Below, piece after piece: positions 33,864 to 43,397 of a stretch of 64,000 nucleotides of DNA. Under the pieces are notes generated by a model that was given only the letters and a program-made list of their open reading frames with translations, was not told the DNA's origin and did no database searches. The stretch comes from Paenibacillus_AB hodogayensis. Lineage in GTDB: Bacteria; Bacillota; Bacilli; Paenibacillales; NBRC-103111. The stretch is taken from the NCBI RefSeq assembly GCF_039536325.1, contig NZ_BAAAYO010000015.1, positions 1 through 64,000 on the forward strand. The letters run 5' to 3'. The position numbers and the translations under genes are program-made. The stretch's first letter is position 1. Every line of letters begins with the position of its first letter.

Positions 33864-33923
33864 CAGACTCCTAGGACTAGAATATGGGGAGGGATTCGGG
33901 TTTAGAACCGCTGTACAAACGAA

Positions 33924-33944
33924 AACCGGCCATAATGGCCGGTT
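33924..33944 (-). terminator. Terminator of the hup-rqcP unit
   Basis: AACCGGCCA/TGGCCGGTT with a three-base loop, 11 bases after the rqcP stop, followed by a T-rich stretch on the minus strand. Confidence 0.8.
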
Positions 33945-33954
33945 CTTTGTACGC

Positions 33955-34221
33955 TCACAAGGAATCCTTATGCGTTTGTTCGTTCAATACGGTGTACATC
34001 TCGCCCGCTTCTTCCTTCCGGGTCGTTTCGGCAATGCGCTCGATCCGCACCGTCACGCTCTTCTGGCCGAAACGGATGACGAGTTCATCCCCGACCTTCA
34101 CGGTGCTGCTTGCCTTCGCTTCCCTTCCGTTAATCCAGATCCGTCCTTGGTCGGACACGTCCTTTGCGACTGTCCGTCTCTTGATGAGTCTGGATACTTT
34201 CAGAAACTTGTCGAGACGCAT
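33955..34221 (-). CDS. rqcP: S4-domain ribosome quality control protein RqcP (YabO)
   Basis: An 88-residue S4 RNA-binding protein: MRLDKFLKVSRLIKRRTVAK, GRIWINGREAKASSTVKVGDEL. In B. subtilis YabO/RqcP works with RqcH on stalled 50S subunits to add alanine tails. The ATG overlaps the hup stop by one base (TAATG), so translation is coupled. A terminator follows, separating it from yabP. Confidence 0.94.
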   Translation of the reverse strand: MRLDKFLKVSRLIKRRTVAKDVSDQGRIWINGREAKASSTVKVGDELVIRFGQKSVTVRIERIAETTRKEEAGEMYTVLNEQTHKDSL

Positions 34222-34493
34222 TATTTTACAGCTTCTTTAAGCTTGTTGCCTGCTTTGAAAGCAGGAACTTTGGAAGCAGGGATCTTGATTTCCTGGCCCG
34301 TTTGCGGGTTGCGGCCCGTACGGCCGGAACGGGTGCGGGTTTCGAACGTGCCGAAGCCAATCAGTTGAACTTTGCCGCCAGTGGACAAGGTATCGGTTAC
34401 TTCGCCAAGAAAACTGTTCAATACGGACTCAACGTCCTTTTTGGATAATCCGCTTTTGGCAGCAATGTTGTTTACGAGATCTGTCTTATTCAT
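34221..34493 (-). CDS. hup: DNA-binding protein HU
   Basis: Histone-like nucleoid protein. 90 residues from ATG 34493 (MNKTDLVNNIAAKSGLSKKD), with the family signature GFGTFETRTRSGRTGRNPQTG forming the beta arm that wraps DNA. AGGAGG lies eight bases before the start; the longer frame upstream has no support. It is placed between mazG and rqcP, as in many Firmicutes, in addition to or instead of the hbs locus elsewhere. Confidence 0.97.
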   Translation of the reverse strand: MNKTDLVNNIAAKSGLSKKDVESVLNSFLGEVTDTLSTGGKVQLIGFGTFETRTRSGRTGRNPQTGQEIKIPASKVPAFKAGNKLKEAVK

Positions 34494-34605
34494 CGTTAAA
34501 TTCCTCCTATAAGGTTGGCTTGAAGCTTTCCGCAAGAAAGCTGAGTTTGCCCTGGCTATTTGCCTGCACGGTACTATGTATTCTTTGTCAGCCAGAAAAA
34601 TCCTT

Positions 34606-36096
34606 CTACGATCCCGCATTTTTCGAAAGTTTTTTTGCTTCCTGCCATAAAAACTCCATCTCCTGCAGGCCGGTTTGATCCAATTTTTGCCCTTTCAGAC
34701 GCAGTTGGCTTTCGATATAGCCGAATCTGCGGACAAATTTTCCGTTTGTCGAAGCGATCGCTTCTTCGGGGTCAATCCGCAAAAACCGGGACAAATTGAC
34801 AACGGCGAACAGCAGGTCGCCGAGCTCCTCGAGACGCTGGTCCTCGGGGGCTTCCTTCAATTCGGCCAGCTCCTCTTCCACTTTGGCGTATACTTCTTCG
34901 ATCCGCTCCCAGTCGAAGCCGACCTGAGCCGCCTTTTTCTGCAGCTTGTACGCCTTCATTAGCCCCGGCAAATCGCGCGGCACCCCCGCCAGCGCGGATT
35001 GCTGCTGCGGATCGATGCCTCGGCGCTTCTTCTCCTCGGCTTTCATCGCATTCCAGTTGCGCAGCGCTTCGTCGGCATCGTCGGCTCCCAAATCGCCGAA
35101 GACATGCGGATGCCGGCGAATCAGTTTCTCGTTCAGTCCGGCAATGACGTCCCAGACGTCGAATGCCCCGGTTTCCGCCTCCATCTGGCTGTGCAGCATG
35201 ATCTGCAGCAGCAGATCGCCCAATTCCTCGCACATCGCCTCCGGATCGTCGTCGTCGATCGTTTCCAGCACCTCGTACGTTTCCTCGATCAAATTTTTGC
35301 GGATGCTGGCATGTGTCTGCTCGCGATCCCACGGACAGCCGTCGGGACTGCGCAAGATGTCCACAATTTCCCGCAGCCGCTCGAACGAACGGTTGCGTAC
35401 CGCTTCCGCATCGGTGCGGGGGACCCAGATCAGGGACAGATTGCCGTAGCCGTCGAGCCGATCCAGCTCGTACAGGGGCACTGTAACGATCGTCTCCCGT
35501 CCGGCCAAGCCAAGCTCATGGCCGACCGTCACTTCATAATCGTCCGGATACACGCTCATCAGAAACAGCTTCGCGTCGGAAGCGGTATGCGCGTCGTACA
35601 CTTGGGCGATAAGGGCATGCATGCGCGGGTCGACCGCCGCCCCCGAAGCGGGCAGCGCGGTGGCGTCGAACAGCGAGAAGCCTTCGATCGGATCGAAGCC
35701 GAACCGCGAGAAAGCCTGGTCGAGGAAGCTTTCTCCGCCGGTTACAGTCAGCGCGACGCCTTCCTGCGGGCACCGTTCGCGCAGCAGCCTCGTAGTCGAC
35801 TCCGCGACCATCGGATGCCCGGGAACGGCGTAGACGATGCCGGAGGAGCTGTTCCGCGCCAGCCGCAGCAGCTCGTCCACGATCGCCTCGTACACCGACT
35901 CGAACGAATCGTTCGCTTCGTACAAACTGTCGAACGGATGCACCTTCACTCCATTCCGGGTTACATAATCGATGACCGGATGCCGGTCGGTGCGCACGTA
36001 CAACGGATCGGCCGACTGGAGCGTTTTCCAGGCGCCGAGCGTCAATTGGTTTTCATCGCCCGAGCCGAGCCCGACGACGGTAATGGATGGGGACAT
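34606..36096 (-). CDS. mazG: Fusion of tetrapyrrole methylase-like domain and MazG pyrophosphohydrolase
   Basis: A 496-residue fusion (YabN type). The N-terminal 220 residues are a SAM-dependent TP-methylase fold (ITVVGLGSGDENQLTLGAW, YAVPGHPMVAEST); the rest holds two MazG helical modules, the first with CPWDREQTHASIRKNLIEE and the metal-binding EELGDLLLQ...HSQMEAE, the second with a second EELGDLLFAVVNLSR. It hydrolyses non-canonical nucleoside triphosphates. The start is ATG 36096 with AAGGAGG six bases upstream. It lies 14 bases after the yabM-like flippase gene. Confidence 0.95.
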   Translation of the reverse strand: MSPSITVVGLGSGDENQLTLGAWKTLQSADPLYVRTDRHPVIDYVTRNGVKVHPFDSLYEANDSFESVYEAIVDELLRLARNSSSGIVYAVPGHPMVAESTTRLLRERCPQEGVALTVTGGESFLDQAFSRFGFDPIEGFSLFDATALPASGAAVDPRMHALIAQVYDAHTASDAKLFLMSVYPDDYEVTVGHELGLAGRETIVTVPLYELDRLDGYGNLSLIWVPRTDAEAVRNRSFERLREIVDILRSPDGCPWDREQTHASIRKNLIEETYEVLETIDDDDPEAMCEELGDLLLQIMLHSQMEAETGAFDVWDVIAGLNEKLIRRHPHVFGDLGADDADEALRNWNAMKAEEKKRRGIDPQQQSALAGVPRDLPGLMKAYKLQKKAAQVGFDWERIEEVYAKVEEELAELKEAPEDQRLEELGDLLFAVVNLSRFLRIDPEEAIASTNGKFVRRFGYIESQLRLKGQKLDQTGLQEMEFLWQEAKKLSKNAGS

Positions 36097-36110
36097 AACG
36101 CAAACCTCCT

Positions 36111-37781
36111 TCAGGTCGAAATGATGCGCAAGCGGCGCAGGACGGGCAGCAGCCGTTTCCCCAGCTTGGGCACGGCGGACAGTTCCTGAACGCCGACGGC
36201 GCCGGTGCGGAATAGCATAATGCCGAAGACGACCGCTCCGCACGCCACGGAGAAGACCGCTACGACGGTTTGCCGCCAACGGTAAGCCATATCGGGCCAG
36301 ACGTAAACAAGCAGCGCGTCCAGCGCCACGACGATGGCGGCCGTAACGATCGCCATAACGGCGGTCGCCAGCAGCGGCTTCCACACGAACGTCCGCCACG
36401 ACAGGCGAAGCAGCTTGTACGCTCGCAGCCGCAGCAGGTTCAGCACGGCGGCAGCCGCATAAGCGGCCACAGCGGACAGCGCGGCGCCTTCGATTCCCCA
36501 GCGGGGAACGAGCGCGACGTTCAGCCCGACCTTGATCGCGGCGGCCGCCAGCAAATAATAAGCGGTGGACCGTTCCGCGCCCAGCCCTTGCAGAATCGTC
36601 CCGGACACGATCTGTACGACGCTGAAGACAGCCGTCCAGGCTAAAATCATCATCGCGGCGTATCCTTCGGTGTCCTTGTAAAACATCACGTTCAACGGGA
36701 TAGCGGTCACGGCCATACCGGCCGACGCCGCCAGTCCGATTAGCCAGACAAGCCTCAGCGACGCTTCGGCGCTGCCGCGGACATCCGCCAGCTTCCCCCT
36801 CGCCTTCGCTTCGGACAACGCCGGCACGAGCGCTACCGACATGGACGAGACAATCATCGCTACCAGTTGAATAAGCGGAAGGCCGTGGTTGTACAGCCCG
36901 AATTGAGCCATGGCGCCCGCTTCGTCGAATCCGTTAAGCCGGAGCAGCCGGGGCAGCGTGAACGTGTCGGCCAGCGTCAGCATCGGCAGGACGACGGAGC
37001 CGAGGCAGATCGGCAGCGCATAGGCAATGAATCGTCGATAGCCGACCGGCGATACAGTCCGGGCCTTTACGGCGGAATGCGATGTTTTCTTACGGCCGGA
37101 AGACGCCCGCACTTCCTTTACCCGGTGTGCCTGCCAGTATCCGCACATGACCAGCAGACCGGCCAGCGCGCCCGCAGCCGAGCCGAACATGGCGCCCGCC
37201 GCTATGGAACCGTCGGACGCTCCCGAGCCGACAAGCGCGAACAGGAGCGCCACCATCACGGCCACGCGAACCGATTGCTCCGCCACCTGCGAGACGGCGG
37301 TGGGGACCATGTTCCCCATCCCCTGGAAGTAGCCTCTGAGCGCTGCGAGCCCCGGCACGAAGAACAGGGCGAATGAAACGCTGCGCAGCGCCTCCTCCGT
37401 ATGCCCGTTGCCGATCCAGCCGGCCAGCGTGCCTGCTCCGCCGTATAGCAGGACAAAGCAGCCGAGACTGGTGACAAACGATAACTTGAGCGCCATCGCT
37501 AGAACGGCCCTCGCCCCTTCAGGCGAGCCTGAAGCCCGTTCTTCGGCGACAAAGCGGGACACCGCAATCGGAAAACCGGCCGTGGCGATGAACAAAATAA
37601 GCGTATAGAGCGGATAAACCGCATTATAAATACCGAATACGCTGTCACCCGCCACGTTCTGCAGCGGAATTTTTTGCAGCGTACCCAACAGCTTGGATAC
37701 GACGGCAGCCGCGCCAAGCACAAAGGCGCCCTTGACGATCGCCCTCGCGGGGACCGGGGGCGGGTTAGAACCTTGCTGCAT
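36111..37781 (-). CDS. yabM: Polysaccharide/lipid flippase of the SpoVB-MurJ superfamily (YabM-like)
   Basis: A 556-residue membrane protein with about 14 predicted helices of the MOP (multidrug/oligosaccharidyl-lipid/polysaccharide) superfamily. Marks include KGAFVLGAAAVVSKLLGTL at the start, the NAVYPLYTLILFIATAGFP segment and VPALSEAKARG in the centre. Likely exports lipid-linked cell wall or spore cortex precursors. Synteny (spoVT, then this gene, then mazG) matches yabM in B. subtilis. ATG 37781; the substrate is unproven. High alanine content is typical of a high-GC membrane gene. Confidence 0.88.
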   Translation of the reverse strand: MQQGSNPPPVPARAIVKGAFVLGAAAVVSKLLGTLQKIPLQNVAGDSVFGIYNAVYPLYTLILFIATAGFPIAVSRFVAEERASGSPEGARAVLAMALKLSFVTSLGCFVLLYGGAGTLAGWIGNGHTEEALRSVSFALFFVPGLAALRGYFQGMGNMVPTAVSQVAEQSVRVAVMVALLFALVGSGASDGSIAAGAMFGSAAGALAGLLVMCGYWQAHRVKEVRASSGRKKTSHSAVKARTVSPVGYRRFIAYALPICLGSVVLPMLTLADTFTLPRLLRLNGFDEAGAMAQFGLYNHGLPLIQLVAMIVSSMSVALVPALSEAKARGKLADVRGSAEASLRLVWLIGLAASAGMAVTAIPLNVMFYKDTEGYAAMMILAWTAVFSVVQIVSGTILQGLGAERSTAYYLLAAAAIKVGLNVALVPRWGIEGAALSAVAAYAAAAVLNLLRLRAYKLLRLSWRTFVWKPLLATAVMAIVTAAIVVALDALLVYVWPDMAYRWRQTVVAVFSVACGAVVFGIMLFRTGAVGVQELSAVPKLGKRLLPVLRRLRIIST

Positions 37782-37867
37782 ACGCTTCCCCCTTTAAGCT
37801 CCCTGACGCGTTCCTCACTATTATAGCCGATCGGGCTCCTGCCAGAAAGCGCCCCTATGCAACCCAT

Positions 37868-37896
37868 CGCAGGCAATGCAAAAAAGCTTGCCTGCG
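37868..37896 (-). other. Hairpin after spoVT
   Basis: CGCAGGCAA/TTGCCTGCG, a perfect nine-base stem with an 11-base loop that holds six T. There is no T-run after the stem, so termination here is doubtful. Confidence 0.4.
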
Positions 37897-37946
37897 AAGC
37901 TCCTTGCGCACTTCACGGGAAAGCTTTTATGGGAATGCCGATGCGG

Positions 37947-38489
37947 TTACTGCTCCATCTGTTTGGCGAGGAACCCGGCAGCCGTCTCCGCCATCTTCGA
38001 CTCCATCTGCCCCATCTTGACGGTTTCGTCCTTGCTGACGAGAATGACCGAACCGATCGGATCGCCGCCCGCGACAATCGGAGCGATGACGTACGAGCTG
38101 TAGGTCTCATTCAGATCCTTGCACAGCTCGTATTGCCCCGCGCTCGTCTCCAGCGTGGCTTTGCGGTTCTCCATGCTCGCCTCTACGGTCGCTCCTACGG
38201 ATTTCTCCAAATATTCCTTCTTCGATCCGCCGGCAACGGCTATAATCGTATCCCGATCGGATATCATGGTAATATGGTTTGTGCTTTCAAATAACGATTC
38301 GGCATATTCCTTGGCGAAATCGCCCAGTTCGCCAATCGGGGAATATTTCTTAAGGATTACCTCGCCGTCGCGGTCGACGAATATTTCCAGCGGGTCTCCT
38401 TCGCGAATTCTTAACGTACGGCGAATTTCTTTTGGTATGACAACCCTGCCCAAATCATCGATCCGACGAACAATTCCAGTTGCTTTCAT
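37947..38489 (-). CDS. spoVT: Stage V sporulation protein T
   Basis: Forespore transcription regulator that tunes sigma-G genes. 180 residues from ATG 38489: N-terminal AbrB-type swapped-hairpin DNA-binding domain (KATGIVRRIDDLGRVVIPKE, then IRRTLRIREGDPLEIF) and a C-terminal GAF-like domain (about 56-178, with TIIAVAGGSKKEYLEK and APIVAGGDPIGSVIL). It is transcribed from a well-matched sigma-G promoter upstream and sits between prsA and the flippase. Eight extra upstream codons are open but have no ribosome site. Confidence 0.97.
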   Translation of the reverse strand: MKATGIVRRIDDLGRVVIPKEIRRTLRIREGDPLEIFVDRDGEVILKKYSPIGELGDFAKEYAESLFESTNHITMISDRDTIIAVAGGSKKEYLEKSVGATVEASMENRKATLETSAGQYELCKDLNETYSSYVIAPIVAGGDPIGSVILVSKDETVKMGQMESKMAETAAGFLAKQMEQ

Positions 38490-38587
38490 AGTTCTGGTTG
38501 CCTCACTTTCCAATGATGTTTAATGTGTGATTTGTATAAGCATAATCCTTACAGGGGGGCGTTTATTTAACTTTTGTAGTCTGCCCA

Positions 38588-38618
38588 TAGTATGTTACTG
38601 CTCCCATTTTCTTATACA
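38588..38618 (-). promoter_or_regulatory. Sigma-G promoter of spoVT
   Basis: TGTATA (38613-38618; consensus TGAATA), 18-bp spacer, CATACTA (38588-38594). Fits the known forespore expression of spoVT. It is about 100 bases upstream of the start codon. Confidence 0.7.
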
Positions 38619-38634
38619 ACTCGGCCAAAAAACA

Positions 38635-38664
38635 ACAAAGACGCCCGTTCGCGGGCGTCTTTGT
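38635..38664 (-). terminator. Terminator of prsA
   Basis: A perfect 13-bp stem ACAAAGACGCCCG/CGGGCGTCTTTGT with a CGAA loop, then TGTTTTTT, just after the prsA stop. Confidence 0.92.
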
Positions 38665-38672
38665 CAAAAGCT

Positions 38673-39767
38673 TTATTTGGCTGCAGGCTGCTGACCGTTG
38701 TCGGACGTTGCCGGAGGAGTCGTGCCCGCATTCGGGGCAGCCGGCGGAGCTTCCGCTTTAGGAAGCTTGTCCTTATCGATATTCTCGATCATGGCCGGCA
38801 GATCTTTCTCGATGAAATTCGAGACTTCCGTCTCGGCCAATTCCGATTTGATTTCCCCTTTGACTTCGTCGATCGTTTTCGACGAACGGGATTCGACCTT
38901 CATGACATGATAACCGAACTCGGTCTCCACCGGATCGCTAATCTTGCCGATCGGCAGCTCTATGGCCGCTTTTTTGAAGCCCTCGACCCAACGGCCGACC
39001 TCTTCGTTTTCGTACTTCCCGCCGTTTTCCTTGGAGCCGCCGTCATCCGAATACTCCTTGGCGATAGCGGCAAAGTCGGCGCCGCCGTCCAGCTTCTGCT
39101 TCACTTCCTGAGCGCGTTTCAGCGCCTCTTCTTTGGTGCGGATATCCTTGTCCTGATTTTGGTCCTTAAGCGCTACGAGCACGTGGCTAACCGTGGCGAT
39201 CGTATAAGCGTTGGCTTTCGCGTTCTCCTCGTACTTGGCCTTCACTTGATCGTCGGTCACCTTCTTCTCGGCGTCCCCGAGCACGAGAAGGCTTTTCAAA
39301 ATATAATCGTTGATGTCGCTCTGCGAAATATTCGCGCTCTTCAGCTGAGCGTCAAGGGCATTCTTGTCTCCGCTCTGCTGCACGAAATATTGGTTGATCT
39401 CATCGAGCTGCTGCTTCGTCTTCGTCTCCGCGTCCTTCTTGGACTGCTCGTCCGCTTTGGCGCCGAGCACCTTGAAGGCGATCAGCTGCTTCATCATATA
39501 GTCCTGGAACATCGGATCGGTTTCGAACTGGGCGTACATCGGGTTAAAAAACTTGACGGAACCGACGAAGGAATCATATTCGCCTCTCGTTACTTTGCCG
39601 TCCTTATAAGTGGCAACCACCTCGGTGCTCCCTGCAGTGGTTCCTCCTGCCGAATTTTTATTTTCTTTATCTTTACCACATCCGGTCAGTGCCACTGCCG
39701 CCACGATGAAGGCGGCCAGTACGATGGACAACCGACGGGCAGTCTTGCTGCGTTTAATTGGCAACAT
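38673..39767 (-). CDS. prsA: Foldase lipoprotein PrsA
   Basis: Extracytoplasmic peptidyl-prolyl isomerase that folds secreted proteins. Signal peptide with lipobox ALTGC (Cys30). The N-terminal helical part (about 45-190) surrounds a central parvulin domain (about 195-290: VSHVLVALKDQNQDKD, GGADFAAIAKEYSDDGGSK, GKISDPVETEFGYHVMKVE). The C-terminal tail is alanine/proline-rich. 364 residues, longer than B. subtilis PrsA (292). ATG 39767 lies inside the mfd 3' end (14-base overlap) with AAAGGAGAG before it. prsA is not at this place in B. subtilis. Confidence 0.95.
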   Translation of the reverse strand: MLPIKRSKTARRLSIVLAAFIVAAVALTGCGKDKENKNSAGGTTAGSTEVVATYKDGKVTRGEYDSFVGSVKFFNPMYAQFETDPMFQDYMMKQLIAFKVLGAKADEQSKKDAETKTKQQLDEINQYFVQQSGDKNALDAQLKSANISQSDINDYILKSLLVLGDAEKKVTDDQVKAKYEENAKANAYTIATVSHVLVALKDQNQDKDIRTKEEALKRAQEVKQKLDGGADFAAIAKEYSDDGGSKENGGKYENEEVGRWVEGFKKAAIELPIGKISDPVETEFGYHVMKVESRSSKTIDEVKGEIKSELAETEVSNFIEKDLPAMIENIDKDKLPKAEAPPAAPNAGTTPPATSDNGQQPAAK

Positions 39768-42700
39768 GGCGTAACTCTCCTTTCGACTTTAGAGCCTCTT
39801 TGTATTGTACCAGAAAACGTTCCAGCATTTCGATGGAGGCTTCTGGTTTCAATCCCTTGCATTTCATTTGGATGACGATCTGCGGTCCGGCGATCAGCTT
39901 GACCCGCCCTTCAAACTGGGCAGACAAAGCATGCAGCCGCTGGCCGTCCAAATTGCCGTTTTCGCTCGAGCGGATCTTGAGTTGGATATCATCTCCCTTT
40001 TGCGAAATCGACTCGATTGCATAATCGGCCCCGTATACTTTGAGACGGGCAACGGCCAGCAGGTTAATCACCGCTTGAGGCAGGGTGCCGAACCGGTCCT
40101 CGATTTCCTCGTACATGTCGTTCGCTTCTTCAAGCGTCTTGATATTAGCCACTTTTTTGTAAATCTCAATCTTCTGCATACTATCATAAATATAGTCGGA
40201 CGGTAAATAGGCATCGAAAGTGAGGTCGATCAGCGTCGGCGCCGACACGCGCTCCTCTGGCTGCTCGCCGTGCAATTCGGCCTTGCGCTTGGCGATCTCC
40301 TCGCCGAGCATTTGCGTATACAAGTCAAAGCCGACCGAGGCGATGAACCCGTGCTGCTCCGCCCCGAGCAGGTTGCCCGCGCCGCGGATCGCCAGGTCGC
40401 GCATGGCGATTTTGAACCCCGAACCGAGCTCGGTGAACTCCTTGATCGCTTGCAGCCGCTTCTCGGCCACTTCGGTCAGCACCTTGTCGCGCTGGTAGGT
40501 GAAATAGGCGTAAGCGATCCGGTTCGAACGTCCGACGCGACCGCGGAGCTGGTACAGCTGGGACAAGCCCATTTTGTCCGCATCGTGCACGATCAGCGTA
40601 TTGACGTTCGGGATATCCACCCCGGTCTCGATAATGCTCGTGCTGACAAGCACGTCGTATTCCCCGTCGAGGAAGTCGAGGATCGTCTTCTCCAGCTCCT
40701 GCTCGGACATTTGCCCGTGGGCGACCCCGACCTTCGCATCCGGCACGAGATACGAAATTTGCTCCGCCATTTGGTTGATGCCCTGCACGCGGTTGAACAA
40801 ATAATACACTTGGCCGTTTCGCGCCAGCTCCCGTTCAATCCCTTCGCGGATCAGCGCATTGCTGTGCTCGACCACGTACGTCTGGACGGGGAAGCGGTTT
40901 TCCGGAGGCGTCTCGATGACGGACAAATCCCGGACCCCCAGCATCGACATATGCAGCGTGCGGGGAATCGGGGTAGCGGTCAGCGTCAGCACGTCCACAT
41001 TCGTCTTCAGCCTCTTCAGCTTCTCTTTGTGCGAAACGCCGAACCGCTGCTCTTCGTCAACGATCAGCAGCCCCAGATCCTTGAACACGAGGTCGGTGGA
41101 CAGCAGCCGGTGCGTTCCGATCACGATATCGACCGTCCCTTGCTTGACGCCTTTAATCGTATCCTTCTGTTCCTTTTGCGACCGGAAACGGCTAAGCACC
41201 TTAATCTGGATCGGATAGTCGGCAAACCGCTCGCGGAACGTCTCGTAATGCTGCTGGGCGAGAATCGTCGTGGGCACGAGCACGGCTACCTGCTTGTTAT
41301 CGATCGCCGACTTGAACGCCGCTCGGACCGCGACCTCGGTCTTGCCGTAGCCGACGTCCCCACATAATAAACGGTCCATCGGCCGGGGAAGTTCCATATC
41401 TTTTTTGATTTCTTCGATCGCTCGGAGCTGGTCCGGCGTCTCGTCATAAGGGAACATTCCCTCGAATTCCTGCTGATAGGACGTGTCTTTGTTAAAGCCG
41501 TAGCCGGACGCCACTTGACGGTCGGCATACAGCTTGATCAGATCGTCGGCGATATCCTGCACGGTGCTGCGCACCTTGCTCTTCACTTTCGCCCAATCGG
41601 CTCCGCCGAGCTTGTATACTTTCGGCTCTTTCTCCTCAGAGCCGACGTATTTCTGGATCAGGTCGATCTGGTCGATCGGCACGGACAACTTGTCGCCGCC
41701 GGCGTACAAAACATGCATGTAGTCTTTATGGATGCCGCCTACCTCGAGCGTACCGATTCCGACGTATTTGCCAATGCCGTGATTGACGTGTACGACATAA
41801 TCGCCGACCTTCAGCTCGCTGTAGTTTTTGATCCGCTCCGCATTGTCGATCTTCTTGTCGATTTTGCGGACTTTGCGGTTTTTTTGCGTGAACATCTCGC
41901 CCTCGGTGATGACCACCAGATGGATCGAGGGCAGCTCGAAGCCTGCCTGCAGATTGCCCTTGAGGATAATCGGCTCGTCGATCTCGTAGTCGCTCAGCAC
42001 ACGGCGTACCCGGTCCACGCGCTCTTCGCCGTTGGCCAGCACCATGACGCTAGCGCCAGTCTTTTTCCAGCGCTCCATCTCCGATTTGAGCACGTTCATC
42101 TGCCCATGGAAGTTTTGCATCGCCCGGCACATGAAATTAACGATATTTTGCGGCTGCGTTTGCGGCACCTGACGCAAAAATAAAGAGACGTACAGCGTGG
42201 AGAACGCCGTGCGGTGCAAAATGGTTTCGTACGTTTTGGCCATCGCAAAGCCGGGCAGCGATTTGCCCTCCTGAAGCAGGTTCGTCAGCCATTCCGCTTC
42301 GTCCCGCTCCAGTTGCTTGGACGTCTCGAAAAGACGACTCGGCTCGTCGATAACGAGGATCGCGTCCTTCGGCAAATAGTCCATCAAAGTATGCCGTTCC
42401 GGATACAGCAGGCCGACGTATTTGTACAATCCGGCAAAAAACTGATGCTCCCGCAGCCGTTCGATCTCATGTCCGATCTCTTCCTTCAGCCTATCCTTGA
42501 CCTGACGATCGGTCATTCTCGCCAATTGCTCCTGAAGCAATTCGAAGGCATGCTGGGCTGCTTCGTGGAAGCGTTTTCTTTCGGCTATAAGTTCCTTGCA
42601 GGGCGTTATGACAACCGTGTTCAGTTTATCGATGGAACGTTGGTCTACTGCATCGAAGCTTCTTATGGAGTCTACCTCCACATCGAACAGCTCGACGCGG

Positions 42701-43275
42701 AAAGGCGTTTCGGACGTCAGCGGATAAAAGTCCAATATTCCTCCGCGGACGCTCATCTCGCCCTTGGATTCGACCCGTTCGACCCGTTCGTAGCCGAGTT
42801 CCACCATGCGTTGCAGCAGCGCGTCCAGCTCAAGCGAATCGCCGACCTTGATCTCGATCTGCGCCTCGCGGAACACGTGGCTCGGCGGCAGCAGGCGGCG
42901 AACGCCGGCGAACGGCACGACAACGACGCCGCGGAAGCCCGCAGCCAGCCGGGTTAGCGCATCGATCCGCTGGGCGAGCGTTTCGGGGCTCGCGATGGCG
43001 GTCTCCGTAACGACCAATTCGTTCGCCGGATATAGAAGCACCTGATCCTCCGGCAAACATTCCAGCAAATCTTCGGTCATCTTCTGCGCCGAAAACATAT
43101 TGTGCGTCACCACGAATACGGGCCGGTTCAGCTTGACGGCCAGCGCCGACAAAAACACTTGCCGCGACGATCCGGCCAAGCCGGATATCAGCTGCTCGCG
43201 CATGCCCGATTCGATGCCGGTGACAATCGATAGAAACTCGCGATCCTCGGAAAAAGCACGGATCAATGATTGCAA
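39754..43275 (-). CDS. mfd: Transcription-repair coupling factor
   Basis: Removes stalled RNA polymerase and recruits UvrA. 1173 residues: UvrB-homology module (about 1-350), RNA polymerase interaction domain (about 495-570: LKVGDYVVHVNHGIGKYVGI), then the RecG-like motor with Walker A GDVGYGKTEVA, Walker B LLIVDEEQRFG, motif III TLTATPIPRTL and the TRG region, and a C-terminal UvrA-blocking domain. The start is TTG 43275, nine bases after AAGGAG; the open frame upstream lacks family similarity. B. subtilis Mfd has 1177 residues. Overlaps prsA. Confidence 0.97.
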   Translation of the reverse strand: MQSLIRAFSEDREFLSIVTGIESGMREQLISGLAGSSRQVFLSALAVKLNRPVFVVTHNMFSAQKMTEDLLECLPEDQVLLYPANELVVTETAIASPETLAQRIDALTRLAAGFRGVVVVPFAGVRRLLPPSHVFREAQIEIKVGDSLELDALLQRMVELGYERVERVESKGEMSVRGGILDFYPLTSETPFRVELFDVEVDSIRSFDAVDQRSIDKLNTVVITPCKELIAERKRFHEAAQHAFELLQEQLARMTDRQVKDRLKEEIGHEIERLREHQFFAGLYKYVGLLYPERHTLMDYLPKDAILVIDEPSRLFETSKQLERDEAEWLTNLLQEGKSLPGFAMAKTYETILHRTAFSTLYVSLFLRQVPQTQPQNIVNFMCRAMQNFHGQMNVLKSEMERWKKTGASVMVLANGEERVDRVRRVLSDYEIDEPIILKGNLQAGFELPSIHLVVITEGEMFTQKNRKVRKIDKKIDNAERIKNYSELKVGDYVVHVNHGIGKYVGIGTLEVGGIHKDYMHVLYAGGDKLSVPIDQIDLIQKYVGSEEKEPKVYKLGGADWAKVKSKVRSTVQDIADDLIKLYADRQVASGYGFNKDTSYQQEFEGMFPYDETPDQLRAIEEIKKDMELPRPMDRLLCGDVGYGKTEVAVRAAFKSAIDNKQVAVLVPTTILAQQHYETFRERFADYPIQIKVLSRFRSQKEQKDTIKGVKQGTVDIVIGTHRLLSTDLVFKDLGLLIVDEEQRFGVSHKEKLKRLKTNVDVLTLTATPIPRTLHMSMLGVRDLSVIETPPENRFPVQTYVVEHSNALIREGIERELARNGQVYYLFNRVQGINQMAEQISYLVPDAKVGVAHGQMSEQELEKTILDFLDGEYDVLVSTSIIETGVDIPNVNTLIVHDADKMGLSQLYQLRGRVGRSNRIAYAYFTYQRDKVLTEVAEKRLQAIKEFTELGSGFKIAMRDLAIRGAGNLLGAEQHGFIASVGFDLYTQMLGEEIAKRKAELHGEQPEERVSAPTLIDLTFDAYLPSDYIYDSMQKIEIYKKVANIKTLEEANDMYEEIEDRFGTLPQAVINLLAVARLKVYGADYAIESISQKGDDIQLKIRSSENGNLDGQRLHALSAQFEGRVKLIAGPQIVIQMKCKGLKPEASIEMLERFLVQYKEALKSKGELRHVAN

Positions 43276-43307
43276 AGGTATACACTCCTTTATGCGAGCA
43301 AACCAAA

Positions 43308-43346
43308 AAGAAAGCCTTGGACAACATACCGAGGCCTTGTTTCGCG
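43308..43346 (-). terminator. Probable terminator between fin and mfd
   Basis: Imperfect stem AAGGCCTCGG against CCAAGGCTT (one bulge, one mismatch) followed by TCTTTTT on the minus strand. Confidence 0.5.
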
Positions 43347-43397
43347 TCAAAATCGAAACTTGAAGTTAAGCTATATACCCGCCCGCGATTCCGCCTG

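Noticed and set aside
33880..33912. CATATTCT as a sigma-E -10 for yabP
   Set aside because: The -35 region (TTCTAAA) does not fit the sigma-E consensus at 14-15 bp.
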